A stretch of 64,000 bases of DNA. Source: Argopecten irradians (taxonomy: Eukaryota; Mollusca; Bivalvia; Pectinida; Pectinidae). Under the pieces are notes generated by a model, which was not told where the DNA came from, ran no database searches, and saw only the letters and a program-made list of their open reading frames with translations. Position 1 is the first letter of the stretch. The number at the start of each line of letters is the position of its first letter. A program made the position numbers and the translations under genes. Location: assembly GCF_041381155.1 (NCBI RefSeq), contig NC_091142.1, positions 10,039,340 to 10,103,339 on the forward strand, in the 5' to 3' direction. Shown in pieces: positions 1-11,943 of this stretch.

Positions 1-2657
1 ATATATACGCATACTGGTAAATAGATTCTTGAGTAATCGTTTAACTTTTTTTCGACTTTACATTTCTCTCTCGAATTATTTTCAAATTCATGTAATGACG
101 ATGATAATAGAAAAATAAACAGTCCGTAAGCGTAATATTTACTTTGAATGATACAAAACCCAGTTGTCATACAAACGGTCATTGATTCTCATCTATTTTA
201 CATTGATCTGTGAAATGGAAACAAAACTGAAACCACGTTTGAAAATTAAATTCCCATTCGTAGTTGTCGATAGAGATATGAGCCGGTTGTTCAATAGGCG
301 ATCTAGACTGATCTATTTTAATAAAAAAAAATTTAAATCAGTGAAAATATAATTAATTTTAAGCTTATTATTTTATTTACTGAAGTATTTGATTCTTTAC
401 TAAATTGCTAACTTCAGGGAATATTGTATCACAGGTTTGTAGTTATACGTATTGGTAAATCACTACGCATGTGATTTATTATAAGCTTGTCACCTGCTGA
501 ACTACTAAGCCCTGAGTTGTTTGTGTTGGTGGTGTGTCATGATGTAAATGCGCGAACAACGAAATTCTTGATGGGTAACTGTGGTTGATGGATGAAAATA
601 AAGATTTGAAGCGTTTATAATCACCTTTTCGTTGTTTATTACATCATCTGATACCAGTCGCTATTTCCATCACACCATTACCAGATTTTGAAAGCCAGGG
701 ATGAAAATTTGAAAAATATAATATGAATCTCTATGGCGAATACTGTTCTGGAGCAGCAACCGTCTTCTGTGAATGGTGGCCCTCAGTACGAGCCAGGTCA
801 TATCGGGTCCAAGACACAATCTGTCGTGATAACTGAGCAATAATGCCAGACGTCATTGTTTTAGGCGAGCAGTTATTCAGCTGAACATAATTTTGTTTAA
901 TTGAATAATCCATTTTGATATTAGTTTTTGATATCCGCATTTTGACATCTGCAAGATAAATACCATGCGCAAGGGATATAGATACACATTTTCATCTTGA
1001 TAAATACATTGATTTTGTATCTTAAGTCTGTTTAAAATTTCTTTCAAACGTAGTCTAATATATAACAGGATAGAATTGATAACAAACGTATCTTAAACAA
1101 GTGGTCGTTTGATACAGGATTTAATGAAACGGTACGCTCTTTTTATGTTTTGGCTAGCAAAACTGAAAATCCCGGAACCGAGTTTTATAAAATATCTCAT
1201 ATAAAATAAAAAACAAATACTTTTCATAACAAAAAAAGTTGTACAACACCTACATTTTGAAGATTTTTAATGTCCACCAAAATACACATAGCATGTTCAT
1301 GCAAAAATTAACATTTATTTAGTACATAAAATTGAAGCAGAATGAATATACAATTTAAATAATTGAGAGTAGTTCCCCTTGGCCGGAAGCTGCTGGTAAA
1401 ACATAAACAATGAGGCTGTTATTGCTGAACAACTTGAAGGTAGATTGACAACCAGGATGTGATGAGTAGTGCTATATGAGGTTGGAAATTCAGACTGGCG
1501 TCAGATCTAGATCTGATAAACATGCAGACAGCCACACTCGACGTCGACAGATATGTGAGTTTTAGCTGATCAGCGATACAACATGTACAATTACATAATT
1601 ACTGTAGGGTGACAAGATATCTCAGTATGTTGTTAAGTATTGACGAAGTATCCATGTGCTTATATCATAGGAATGATAAAGGGAGAATGTGTCCCTGTAA
1701 AAGTTATGTGACAGCAAGCTATAATCTGCGTAACAATGTCGCCTCAGCAATACAAATTAAAGCTAACTAGACAAAGCTAGATCTATAGATAAGCGTTCTT
1801 TACATCGTGTATTATCAGCTTGATATAACTGTAGAACTTATAAAGAGAAAATGGCCATGGGTAAATTCTTCTGTGGTCTAGAGCTTTCAAAGTATTGCGT
1901 AGGTTGAAATATTCGTGAATGGCCTAATCGAATACGACTTCAATAATGATCGAGCCATATACATATAAATAATGTAGTTGCTGCTTGTCTAACAACCACC
2001 ACAACAGTACTTCGTGTTATGTCTTACGAGTTGCTGATATGACGCCCAAGGCTACATTGTCTAGCTACCTACATTATTGTAGCTCTAGCTTTTACAGCGT
2101 TGTAACACAAACAAGGAAATTGAATACATCTACAATGTTTATGTTTAAACTGTCACCTTAGAAAATGGGCAACGGCTAGATTTAAATGAAATGCATCCAG
2201 CAGGTCTCGTAAAACATGATAATATCTTAAAATGTATAAAAATATATTGTAAACGAGCTGATACATAATGTGTTTTACTGCTAAGAAATACAAGCTTTGA
2301 ATAATCTACCAAGAAAAGTAATACACATCGCATAATAAACTACATCGTGTAGAGCTTTAAATACATCACAAATCATACAATGGCATTAACGTATAAACAG
2401 TGTGACACAGGTATTGTGCATCTGTTTAGACGCCCTACGTAGTCGTAATGTCAAATATAGACAGCATTCCATACAGTGTGTCAAAGTGGTCATTTGTATG
2501 ATTCTGTGAAATTTAACCCGAGTTCATTTCAACAACGATTCTAATCTTCATCACATTTGGTATAGAATAATGTTAGAGCAAGTCTGGTTCAAATAAAGAA
2601 CTTGACAGGGAGCTACAAAGCTCACTGGTAAAATGTAACTGCTGTAAACGTTCTTAT

Positions 2658-2811
2658 TTTAGTTTTAGTTTTATTTTAGTTGTAGTTTTATTTTAGCTGA
2701 TAGTTTTATTTTAGATGAAGTTTTATTATTGTTATAGTTTTATTTTAGATGTAGTTTTATTTTAGTTGTAGTTTTATTTAGATGAGGTTTTATTTTAGTT
2801 GTAGTTTTATT
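2658..2811. repeat. T-rich minisatellite, unit about 18 bp
   Basis: Roughly eight copies of AGTTTTATTTTAGTTGT with point changes (AGATGT, AGATGA, AGCTGAT). It lies upstream of the KCTD exon. Confidence 0.9.
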
Positions 2812-3879
2812 TTTGCGCTTTTCGCGATGTCTTTGAAGCGCAAATTATTATCTGAATTTTGTAAAAAAATATTTCCGGTGTTGGACCATGGAATCTCGTA
2901 ATCTATAACCATACTAATAATCATAATGTACAGTTTTCCGCACTTGTGCTAAAATTTGACTGCTCTAAAATAAGTACATTTAGTCTTATTCAACCATTTG
3001 TCGATTTTATTGTTCAATAAAACATAATCACCCTGGCCGCAATATTAATTTATCAGCAAAAAAACACCATATATATCCAATTCCATTTATCTCCACGTGT
3101 GTTTAGAAATTATTTGTGAATATGCATGTTTAACAAACATCTCAAAGTATGTGTATATTATTACACACCATTTTGATATCCCTTTCTATGTAGATGAACT
3201 AAATAAGCCTTCGGCGATCGCAACCAATTATAGCGACTGACCGAAGGGATCATTCAGACAATAGCATATATATTGTCCCTTTAGTTTATCTGTATATTTT
3301 ATTTGTGTTAGTTGTTTGTTTTTGATGTACGTCCGTGACTGTCCTTAACATGTAATTTTATTTCTTCTTTTTGTGTCCTGACAAAGGGGCAGATCGCCTC
3401 GAAAATTCGACAATCTTTTGTCCACACTGTTAGAATTACTTCTTTGCCCTATATGTTTCTATTACTTATATACGATATGGTTCTATTATACAAATATATA
3501 ACACAATATATATATAAATATATGTACATGTATATTAAATAATGACATTATCGTTGTAAAATTCTAGAAATTAAAAGTTAACAAATCTCACTTTCTGTCC
3601 CCAAAATTGTTAAATTTGGGAACAAATAATGTCGAATGTTTTGTGTTTCGTTGTTGATAAATAAAACTTAAGAACATCGAAATCGACACCTTATTAAATA
3701 GTTATTTTTACCAGTCCTGTAGCTCCTCCTCAACGGTTTTATTGTTCAAATACTGCTTCCTGATAATATATTTCTTGACATCAAACTTGCTGATGTCAAT
3801 AAAATGATTGGATTTTCAGACACTTAATATTTTTAAGATTGGGATGACAATATGATTATAGTCTGGTTACATAAAAAAA

Positions 3880-4118
3880 GGTATCGAGATGAAAAAAAAA
3901 AAAAAAAAAAAAACAAAAAAAAAAAAACAATTGCATCCCGAAAAAAATCCGTTGTACTGTATCCTTTATGGAATTAAGTACTGATCGCGCATGTACCAAA
4001 AGCAAACTAAATTCTCTTATATTATTTTTTGTATTAATTAGACAAATATACACGATTAAACACCAATTATTGTTCAAATGATGCGTATCGTTTTTGCTCT
4101 GTCGGCGGCGGAGCATCC
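3880..4118 (-). mobile_element. TTAA MITE family A, truncated copy behind a poly-A tract
   Basis: From about 3928 to 4118 the sequence follows one half of family A and ends GGCGGCGGAGCATCC. The other half is missing, and an A-rich run (3892-3927) sits where it should continue. The terminal TTAA has decayed to TTCAA. Confidence 0.75.
3892..3927. repeat. A-rich homopolymer tract
   Basis: Poly-A with two interrupting C bases, at the break point of the truncated family A element. Confidence 0.9.
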
Positions 4119-4520
4119 TTCAACAACCTTTTACGTAATAATATATTATACAATTGACATGTATATGGAAAATATATTTATATTATTTGAACATGTTTTC
4201 AAATCTCAAAAACTGTAAACTTAGATATTTTTGCGATGTTTATTTCGCGATTTGTACAATGTGTTAATAAATCGCGGTGTTATTTTTTTCGCGATAAATG
4301 CACCTGTCGACTATTCGAAACATAGTTCCATATACACACCAAATATTACGCAGAGGAAAAATGTTCGCACTATAACGTCCTTCGCGAAATCAGCGTAAAT
4401 TAACCCCTGGTATAAATTTCCACATTTGCAGCATTAAGTGTAGTTTATGTACATATGTTTAAAAATAAATAACAAACAATACTACGTATCACTATGCTTT
4501 TTATTTATTTATTGTCTATT

Positions 4521-4534
4521 CCTTATTACAGCAG
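4521..4534 (+). promoter_or_regulatory. Tandem NAGNAG splice acceptor of the KCTD exon
   Basis: The intron ends in CAGCAG, so splicing can use AG at 4530-4531 or AG at 4533-4534. Both keep the frame and differ only by one glutamine directly before FPSV. The tract upstream is T-rich, as expected for an acceptor. Confidence 0.6.
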
Positions 4535-5323
4535 TTTCCATCTGTCATCAACCTCAATGTTGGGGGCCGTATCTTCGCTACTCGTCTGTCGACACTCTGT
4601 AAATATCCGGAGTCTATGCTGGCTGTTATGTTCAGCGGTCGTCACAAAGTGGACAAAGATCTTGATGGTAATTATTTTATAGACCGAGACGGGACATATT
4701 TCTTGTTTATTTTGAACTTCCTCCGAGACGACAATGAGTTACCTCCCGTGAATTACGCTGAGGATGTCCTCAAGGAGGCGATGTTCTACGGTATTCAGAC
4801 TCTTGTCGATAGACTTAAGAATTCCCCTCCGCTCTTCGCTGAGTATGTGGTGCGGGAAAATGTGCGAAAGAAGCTTGCCGGGTATCAGGAGATAAAAGAG
4901 GAGATTATTTCTCTGGCAAAATTACAAGTGGTGGAGAGTGGTGCTATAACGTCAGTCGTCCGACTGATCATTTCTAAAAACCAACCGGTGCCTCGAGACT
5001 TACAGTTCTCAAAACAAGTGTATAAGCAATACTACAGGAAGTTCAGAATCTATCCCAGCTTTGAGGCATGCTACGGTAAATATTTCATAAACTTGCCATC
5101 AGAAAGGATCAAAGGTCATCCGGATGCGGTAATGGACTTGGTAGCGGCGTGTCTGAGCCGTGATTTGTTGGAGGAGGGGTATAAGGGTATATTTAAGTCT
5201 GAAGGGGTCCATGACGAGGACCGGAAACTGAAGACCATAAGCTGGTGCGACGAGGAGTTTCACGTGTCTGCTTCCTGTCATATGTTCCGATTTGATTGGC
5301 TGGATACACCGGGAAGACATTGA
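4532..5323 (+). CDS. KCTD-type BTB/T1 domain protein, terminal coding exon (KCTD7/14-like)
   Basis: This exon encodes 263 residues in one open frame and ends at a TGA at 5321-5323. Residues 1-100 read as a tetramerisation-type BTB (T1) domain: the opening beta strand NLNVGG (7-12), the TRLSTL segment (17-22), the MFSGRH turn (33-38) and the signature FIDRDGTYF (49-57) followed by LNFLR. The C-terminal half has no named domain, but its end (EFHVSASCHMFRFDWL) resembles the C-terminal strand of KCTD7/KCTD14. KCTD proteins usually act as oligomeric adaptors for cullin-3 ubiquitin ligases or as channel/GPCR modulators; which role applies here is not shown. The frame stays open 5' of the first ATG (4616), and domain residues lie before it, so the true start is in an upstream exon. 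The acceptor is a pyrimidine-rich tract ending TTACAG at 4531. KCTD family membership is firm; the KCTD7/14 subtype is a judgement from memory of the family. Confidence 0.9.
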   Translation, partial: QFPSVINLNVGGRIFATRLSTLCKYPESMLAVMFSGRHKVDKDLDGNYFIDRDGTYFLFILNFLRDDNELPPVNYAEDVLKEAMFYGIQTLVDRLKNSPPLFAEYVVRENVRKKLAGYQEIKEEIISLAKLQVVESGAITSVVRLIISKNQPVPRDLQFSKQVYKQYYRKFRIYPSFEACYGKYFINLPSERIKGHPDAVMDLVAACLSRDLLEEGYKGIFKSEGVHDEDRKLKTISWCDEEFHVSASCHMFRFDWLDTPGRH

Positions 5324-5338
5324 ACCACATCCGGAACT

Positions 5339-5344
5339 AATAAA
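5339..5344 (+). terminator. Polyadenylation signal AATAAA 15 bases after the KCTD stop
   Basis: A canonical AATAAA follows the stop codon almost at once. If used, the 3' UTR would be only about 30-50 nt. A second AATAAA lies at 5637-5642, beyond a repeat copy, and would give a UTR of about 330 nt. Confidence 0.5.
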
Positions 5345-5355
5345 ATCGATAATCC

Positions 5356-5622
5356 ATGGGTTACAGTGACTCTCGTGACCCTTTGACTATATGTCAAAGT
5401 AAAACTGAAGGCATTTCAGTAGAGACAAAAACCAGACTAATCACAGGCCTACAGAGGCTTCCTTTAAAGATTAAAGAGAGCGATACCAAACTTCAAAGCC
5501 ATACAGTGTGCCAAAGAACCGATCTACTTGTCACATCTGTTGTGACACATAGAACCTTCAGTTTTACTATGGCATAGTTCAAAGTAAGATATAGCCATAG
5601 TAATAGTAACCCCTGGGATACC
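5356..5622. mobile_element. Family D element in the KCTD 3' flank
   Basis: The inner arms GTCAAAGTAAAACTGAAGGC and CCTTCAGTTTTACTATGGC are clear, and the end AGTAATAGTAACCCCTGGGA matches the family terminus. It lies between the two candidate KCTD polyadenylation signals. Confidence 0.75.
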
Positions 5623-5636
5623 GATGATGACATTTG

Positions 5637-5642
5637 AATAAA
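5637..5642 (+). terminator. Second candidate polyadenylation signal for the KCTD gene
   Basis: AATAAA downstream of the inverted-repeat element at 5356-5622. Use of this site would place that element inside the mature 3' UTR. RNA data are needed to choose between the two signals. Confidence 0.3.
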
Positions 5643-5998
5643 ATCTCATATATCGTTGATGCAATTCCAATGCCGTGCAATATATTTCTGCTTTAGCTTG
5701 CCTTGTTGTGATCAGTCAGAATACAAGCCTATGGTACAGGGGCATGTTACAATATACAAGGGGTCTTATTACCATAATTTATTACAGAAATTAGATCCCT
5801 CCTATGCATATTGTGACAAACGCCTGTGACCTATGATGGTTTAGCCTTATATCCACATTCCTTTTCATTAATTATTGAATCGACAAAATGGTAATATCAT
5901 TTTGAAAACTTTATCGTTCACGTTCAAAATTCAAGTCCTTTGTCTGGATTGTTGAAAGTTGAATTAACTAAGCATAGTCTTCACCATAAATGATTTAA

Positions 5999-6354
5999 AG
6001 ATGCTCCACCGCTGACAAATGATATTTTTTCACTATCAAAAACAGAAGCAGACGATTTAGTATTTTTCTACAGTTACAAAAGTTACTTACTTTACACCAT
6101 TACCACCATTGAAAAGTTTGAGCTTCTAATTTTACTTCAAGTTAAAAATATTAAAAATAATCAATTGCATCCCGAAAAAATTCCGTTGCACTATATCCTA
6201 AATGGATGGATGTAATGATTACGCATGCACCAAAGGCGAAATAAATTATCTTGTGTTATTTTTTGTGTTAATTAGGCATATATATACACGATTAAACACC
6301 AATTATTGTTCAAATGATTAATATCATTTATGGTCTGTCGGTGGTGGAGCATCT
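5999..6354 (-). mobile_element. TTAA MITE family A, full copy 1
   Basis: A 356-bp element with inverted ends AGATGCTCCACCGC / GGTGGTGGAGCATCT, flanked by TTAA at 5995-5998 and 6355-6358. It is inverted relative to the copies at 27824 and 31919. TTAA duplication fits piggyBac- or Kolobok-type non-autonomous elements. It has no coding capacity. Confidence 0.9.
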
Positions 6355-7128
6355 TTAAATGAAGACACAATAACGTCCATTAACTTTTACACCTTCTTGC
6401 CATCTCTGCTTCTATTATCATGCCCATTCCATAATGCGCCTTGTGTAGGCTGTACTTCCTTGAAGAGGAGGGGATGTAATTGCAGTAAGTGATCATTTTT
6501 GCATACTTTATTTTGGGAGATATAGTTAGTTTCAGACCTACTTTGAAAATTGAAAATGTTTTATACAACAAATTCACGGTTATAACGTCGTAACTTTTGG
6601 TCCCTATAATAAGTTTGTAATATGTGTAAAATATATCTATAACGAATCCATTTTGTTCCCATATATTGTAATGTAAACGAGGTTTTGCATAAGCTATATT
6701 TTGTAGGTAGCTGATTGTACACTGTAAGTGATATCCACAACTGAACTTCAGATCATGTGCATGTATGATGCACGACTATCTTCGTTCAAGAAATATGAAT
6801 TATTATTCACAAATTAAACAGACTATATTTTCTTTGATTTTCATCCATTGTATCTATTGTAATTTGGTTTTTTTCTGCCTTCTGGAGAATTTCAAAATCA
6901 TAATTCATTGTATTTTATATTAAAAGTGCGAAATTTAATTGTTTTGAAAATGTTGTTTCGAAAAATGAATCATCACTCATTAATTTTTGTTCAAAGGTAA
7001 TCATAAACGTACTAATATATATTGTATATTAAAAGAAGAAAGAATTGCTACTTATTGAATTAAAATGAGCAAATAAATCTGTTTTATATTTCCAAGTTTA
7101 CAACAAATTATTGACAAAATATGACTTG

Positions 7129-7226
7129 GAACATCGCGAGAGCGAGCAGAGATATGGATCCTGCGTTGTGAATGCTTGAACATCGCGAGAGCTAGAAGAG
7201 ATATGGATCCTGCGTTGTGAATGCTA
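7129..7226. repeat. Tandem duplication, 49 bp x 2
   Basis: GAACATCGCGAGAGCGAGCA at 7129 recurs as GAACATCGCGAGAGCTAGAA at 7178; both units run on to GATCCTGCGTTGTGAATGCT. Only a few mismatches separate them. Confidence 0.9.
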
Positions 7227-7615
7227 ACGATTTTATAAGCAAGTAACACCTACGATTGTGTCTTTAAACAAACGCACAATGTGCACAATGTTAAGGTAAT
7301 GAAAACCTGTTATATGATATTATTCGTGTTTGTCTTAGCGCTTTTACGGAATAGTAATTTTAGATATTTTATTTTTACATATACCCATACGTTTTGTATG
7401 CGATTCAAATACAGATAAATATTTTGATAGCTGTGAATAAAGTTTTGAAAAATAAGTTGAAAAACATAAGTGACACACGTATTTAAACGTAAGCTTCTTT
7501 TGAAGTATTTTGATGCAGATTTTAGGGTGGGGGTTGTTTTTGGTCTTGTTTTTCTCATATTATATTTATTTGTAAATGAATATACAAATAGAGGTGAATT
7601 GAAAGCATTATTTAA

Positions 7616-7977
7616 AGGGCCACCACCTTTCCGAAACGGCTTTTAATTTTTAAAATAGGAATGTAAAACGAGGTTAATAATTTTTTATAGTCGCAGAAGT
7701 TATTAACTATACGTTTACTAGCACACTTATCATCACCTTCAGAACGGTTTAATTAGAATAAATAAAATGTTAATTTTCATAACGCGGGTCGTTTTATGTT
7801 TCCCGCTGTCGTCCTAAATGCCGCGCTGCGCCAGACGGCAAAACAGCGAAATGATTCTCCAGTGTTATTTTATATTAGACAGGAAATCTTGTATATGTTT
7901 GGTGTTGTAACCTCTTCTTAAGACATTGATATATATTTTCTTTTGTTATTAACGTTTTTAAGAAAGGTAGTGGGCCT
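7616..7977. mobile_element. TTAA MITE family B
   Basis: A 362-bp stretch with inverted ends AGGGCCACCACCTTTC and GAAAGGTAGTGGGCCT, flanked by TTAA at 7612-7615 and 7978-7981. Its termini are distinct from family A. The interior is GC-richer than its surroundings around 7790-7850. Confidence 0.8.
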
Positions 7978-8871
7978 TTAATGTTTAAATAAAGCCTCTC
8001 TTTCACCTTTTTAATGCTATAAGCTAAACCAAATCTAGAAATAACATTGTTAGTGTTTAGATCGTCAGGTTTTAAACTATTTATTACATTATATACTTGT
8101 ACAAACATCATTTTAATATTTCAATTTTTGGTGGAAATATTATACATATAAAACATTTTCATTCATTTTCATTCATTTTATGACTTCAGTTAATGAAATT
8201 ATCTGAAAGCCTTGTTAATGTCTATATTGCTTTAAAATTTGTTAATTTCTTTATAACTAATTTGGGTATTCCATTAGATATTTCACAGTAACGTCTCTCT
8301 GTACGTGTACAATTGTAGGCTACGATTGTATCTCAAAAAATAATTTATATCTTCTTGACATTCTCTATTGCTCTGGGGGAAATATGTGTATTTTAAAATA
8401 TTTACGTTTTTACTGCAGTTCCACTACACTTGGCATTAATCGGTCTATGAATTTCTATTTCTGTGATTCACTGTATTCGTTATACTGCATGTAATTCCAT
8501 TCACATTCATTCTGATAGATTAAAATGATTCTCATTGTCATGCAACCGTTTTCTGAAAACTTTCATGACGCATATATAAAAGAAAATACTCTTGTCTATT
8601 TTTGATAGAACTTTGGTTTCTTATGTATGAACAGATAATTTGAGTGTAATACAAGATTGGAGCGAATATTCGTTATGCAAATTAATTCTCTCGCGTGAAA
8701 AGATTTTGATAGTTACGCAGCTTGTTTATTGATGGAATTTCGTCATTAACTTACAATTAATGATGCTTTCCCCTTTAACCCATGATTTAATCATTTATAT
8801 CTGTTTACAAAAGTAGATAATCTTATAGAATAATGAACAATGTAAACATGTATACAGTGTATGATTGTGAT

Positions 8872-8947
8872 GTTTGAAATGTCTTTGTATGCGGAAGTTT
8901 CTATTTTTTGTTTGAAATGTCTTTGTATGCGGAAGTTTCTATTTTTT
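8872..8947. repeat. Tandem duplication, 38 bp x 2
   Basis: GTTTGAAATGTCTTTGTATG at 8872 and again at 8910, each followed by CGGAAGTTTCTATTTTTT. The units are practically identical. Confidence 0.9.
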
Positions 8948-9948
8948 TTATTTTTCAGTCGGAGAGTGCGTACAATAGTGAATATGTACGACAGTGATAG
9001 TATAATTCTCATTAAGTCCTTTTTCGTTTTACAGTCACAAATATGGATTAAGTAAAGGTGAATCTTCAGCAAATGTTGATGAAGAAAATGTTGATAACAA
9101 GTGTTGAAGTGTATTATTGATTGCGTTTTGAAGGTAATGTAATAGCAAGAACTGCTATTTGTACTTAAGAAACGTAATAATTAGGTGAGATTTAGAAGAA
9201 GAAAAAAAGCAATGTACAATGTAGTATATACCTCAGATTTCTCAAAAGAAAAGCGCGCAGACTTAAGCCAAAACTTTCGTATTTTCCTATGTAACCAATA
9301 TGAAAAATTTGGACTTAAGTCAGTTTTTAACATACGTTTGTTTCCAGAAATCGGAGCCAGGTACATTGCGTATATCTCAGGCACTTACGACGTTTTGAGG
9401 TAGTAGATATGAGATTCAGCATGATATTCAAACCATTCCAAATTATGTCAAATCGTTGTATTTATTTAAATAAATTGTTAATTTATTTATACGACCAGTT
9501 CGTATGTGGCCAATTATAAGGTTTCAATTGAAAATGAGATGATACCCTGTTGCGTGGATCTTTAGTGTCAAAAAGTAAAATTTTAATGTTTATTTCATAT
9601 TGTGCTGTGCCATCTTTTTAATCCAGTTTATCTATAAATAAAAATACTTTAACATAGTTTTATTTGTGTTTTTTATTATTATTTTTGTACATAATCACAT
9701 GATCAAATAGAAAGAAAGAAGTCTAAATACATATGTGTGCATAGCAATTACACATTAATTTCTAATAAGACAATATATAATCGGCGTTTAGCTAGCACCA
9801 ATACAAATGGCATAAGAACCACTATAACAAGAAGACACAAAATACCACAGCCTCCCAAAACATACAAACATTCTCCACATTCACACACGCTACTCATTGC
9901 ATACAGGGAGGCAGTTCTTAAGTGACCCTTGCTTAAACTATAGGCGTT

Positions 9949-10040
9949 TGGCTCTATAGACATTTTCCCCCATATATATACATTGTATAATACTGTGTCA
10001 GTATTTCATATATATAAAGAGAGAAAAATGTCTACAGAGC
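9949..10040. repeat. Imperfect palindrome, arms about 30 bp
   Basis: GCTCTATAGACATTTTCCCC with ATATATATA is mirrored by TATATATAAA and GAAAAATGTCTACAGAGC. The outer word AGGCGTTTGGCTCTATA also occurs inverted at about 12233-12246. Confidence 0.7.
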
Positions 10041-11135
10041 GAAACGGCTGTGATTCAACTAAATAAACCAAACAACTAACCAATAGAAACTATAAGACCA
10101 AAGAGTAAACATATTACATGTACATATCAGAACCAAGTAATAATTTTTACAAATTAATTTTATGAAAATTCATGATCACTTAAATGGAGGATAAGGTCAC
10201 TTTTTATTCGATTTTCTAGTTAACTTTTGTCAAATTTAAAAACTGGGGAATTAGAGTATACAAATCTGTAGGAATAAATACATGTCAAAGTTAAAAGGGA
10301 AAGACTTTAGATTACACTAACGTGAATAGCAAAAAAATATCTTTTTGAAATATCCGAAGAATGTGTTTGTTCAGTAAAGGTATGCAATAATAAAAAACAA
10401 GTTGAATTACACAGTGTAAATGTTCATCGTGACACTTCATTTGATAAATGTTACATTAAGTGTCAAATACATCTTGTACTATCAAATACTGATGTTGTTT
10501 ACTAGGAGAATGCTCATTAAATTTGGACCTTTATTTCTGGTCAATATGGTGAGAAAACAATGACCGAGGACATGGTCCGAAATCATTTAAATCGTCGAGA
10601 GCAGCATAACAGCACATTAACCGAATCAAATAATTTCTATATTTCTGAATCAATGAAATGATCTTATGATGAGCACAAGAAAAATGGTCATAGGGCACAA
10701 CCTTGAGGAACTCCCAATGAAATTCATAAGCCTAATATCCACCAAGATGTAGTATTACAATAAAAAAACATCTTGGTGTTTCTAAAAATGAAAACGTCGA
10801 ATTTCACATGATGATTTATATAAACATCTAGGACACAAAAGCATGGTAAACAAAAAATTGGTTTGCATGACAACGAAAAGATCAACAAAATCATAAAGAA
10901 AACTAGAATAACTTATTTGTTATTGAAATTAAATATGTCAATGAATTATCAAATACATGAAGAATAAACAATATATCTTGAAATAAAATATTGTTTGTTT
11001 CCCCTTTTCGACCTACCCACAAGAAACCACCCCTACCCAAAATATGTTATTGCCATTTTCTATACCAAATATGTCACACTTATTATTTCTGATTTTTAAA
11101 AATATTTTTGTTCCCTTTCAAAATACTTTAAATTG

Positions 11136-11141
11136 TTTATT
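11136..11141 (-). terminator. Candidate ALKBH2 polyadenylation signal
   Basis: TTTATT on the + strand (AATAAA on -) lies about 440 bases past the ALKBH2 stop. It is the first canonical hexamer I found downstream in this orientation. Use is unproven. Confidence 0.35.
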
Positions 11142-11579
11142 ATTTTATGACTTAAGTTCAGGATAGAAAACTAATAATTTTGGGTATTTGTTGTCTACCA
11201 AAAAAATTACATATGTACATTCCGATGGTATGGTAGGAATGAAATGTTTTCAAATCAACATAATAACAAAACACACCCAAAATAAAACGAACTATAAGAC
11301 TACGGTGATATTTTCGTGATTTTGAGGGACATTTTTGTACATTTTTGTATGATCGCTAAAATCCATCAGCGAAATAAAAAGTAATAAACTTATATAACTT
11401 AATATTATTGGCCAATATTCCGAAACATAATTCAAGTTTCCCGTTTGAAGTCAAATTCGGAAAATGAACCGCATCAATAACAGGCAATACGGTTGTCATT
11501 CCGTTATAACCGTATACCATGAACGATAGAAAAAAAAGCATCAAAGAACACCACCAAATAGTGATGACACAAGGTATTA

Positions 11580-11943
11580 TTAATGCGATGAAGCGATCGG
11601 CGCTTCAATGGCGGGACGCGTACGTTTCTTTCCCGGCGCCATTTTAGAAGGATCAATTTTGCGAAATGTCATGTTAATTCTGACTCCAACCAAAGATTTC
11701 TGCTGCGGCAGGGAATGATACCAGTGTGTATTAGTCGGATGGTTCATCATCAGAAGACTACCATGTCCTAATTTTATAGTCACTGGAGCTATCTTCTTCG
11801 TTGCATTCTTCCCCCTCGATTTGGCGTGTTTGAAAACAAAGTTTCTTGGTTGCCCTAGCGACAGTGACGCGATGGGATGTCCTGGAATGAGTTCTCGCTC
11901 GTCGTCTCGATGTTCTCCCATATGATCATGGCCGTCTTTGTAC
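11580..11943 (-). CDS. ALKBH2: ALKBH2 exon 3 (catalytic core, residues 160-280)
   Basis: The acceptor is GTTGCATAG at the complement of 11944-11952. The exon carries the HxD iron motif in GEHRDDERE, the LLMMNHPTNTHWYHSLP block with the distal histidine, and the RINMTFRK arginines. It ends with a lysine/arginine-rich tail (KMAPGKKRTR) of about 25 residues beyond the core. Stop is TAA (complement of 11580-11582). Confidence 0.95.

Larger units (their letters stand above)
1..4531. other. Non-coding DNA 5' of the KCTD exon
   Basis: This is probably intron and/or promoter of the KCTD gene. The missing N-terminal exon would be short and could lie here, but no stretch could be recognised as it. Besides the minisatellite, the poly-A and the truncated MITE, there is a hairpin (GCCTTCGGCGATCGC / GACCGAAGGG, 3209-3248) and a word (AAAATTCGACAAT, TGTCCACACTGT, 3400-3440) repeated at 55725-55760. 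Confidence 0.5.

Noticed and set aside
3856..4116. 86-codon minus-strand frame with a phenylalanine run
   Set aside because: The F run is the poly-A tract and the rest is the truncated TTAA MITE.
5099..5320. 73-codon minus-strand frame opposite the KCTD exon
   Set aside because: Antisense shadow of the KCTD coding frame.
8791..9403. Overlapping frames of 64-93 codons on both strands
   Set aside because: They derive from a 38-bp tandem duplication and AT-rich flanks; no family resemblance.
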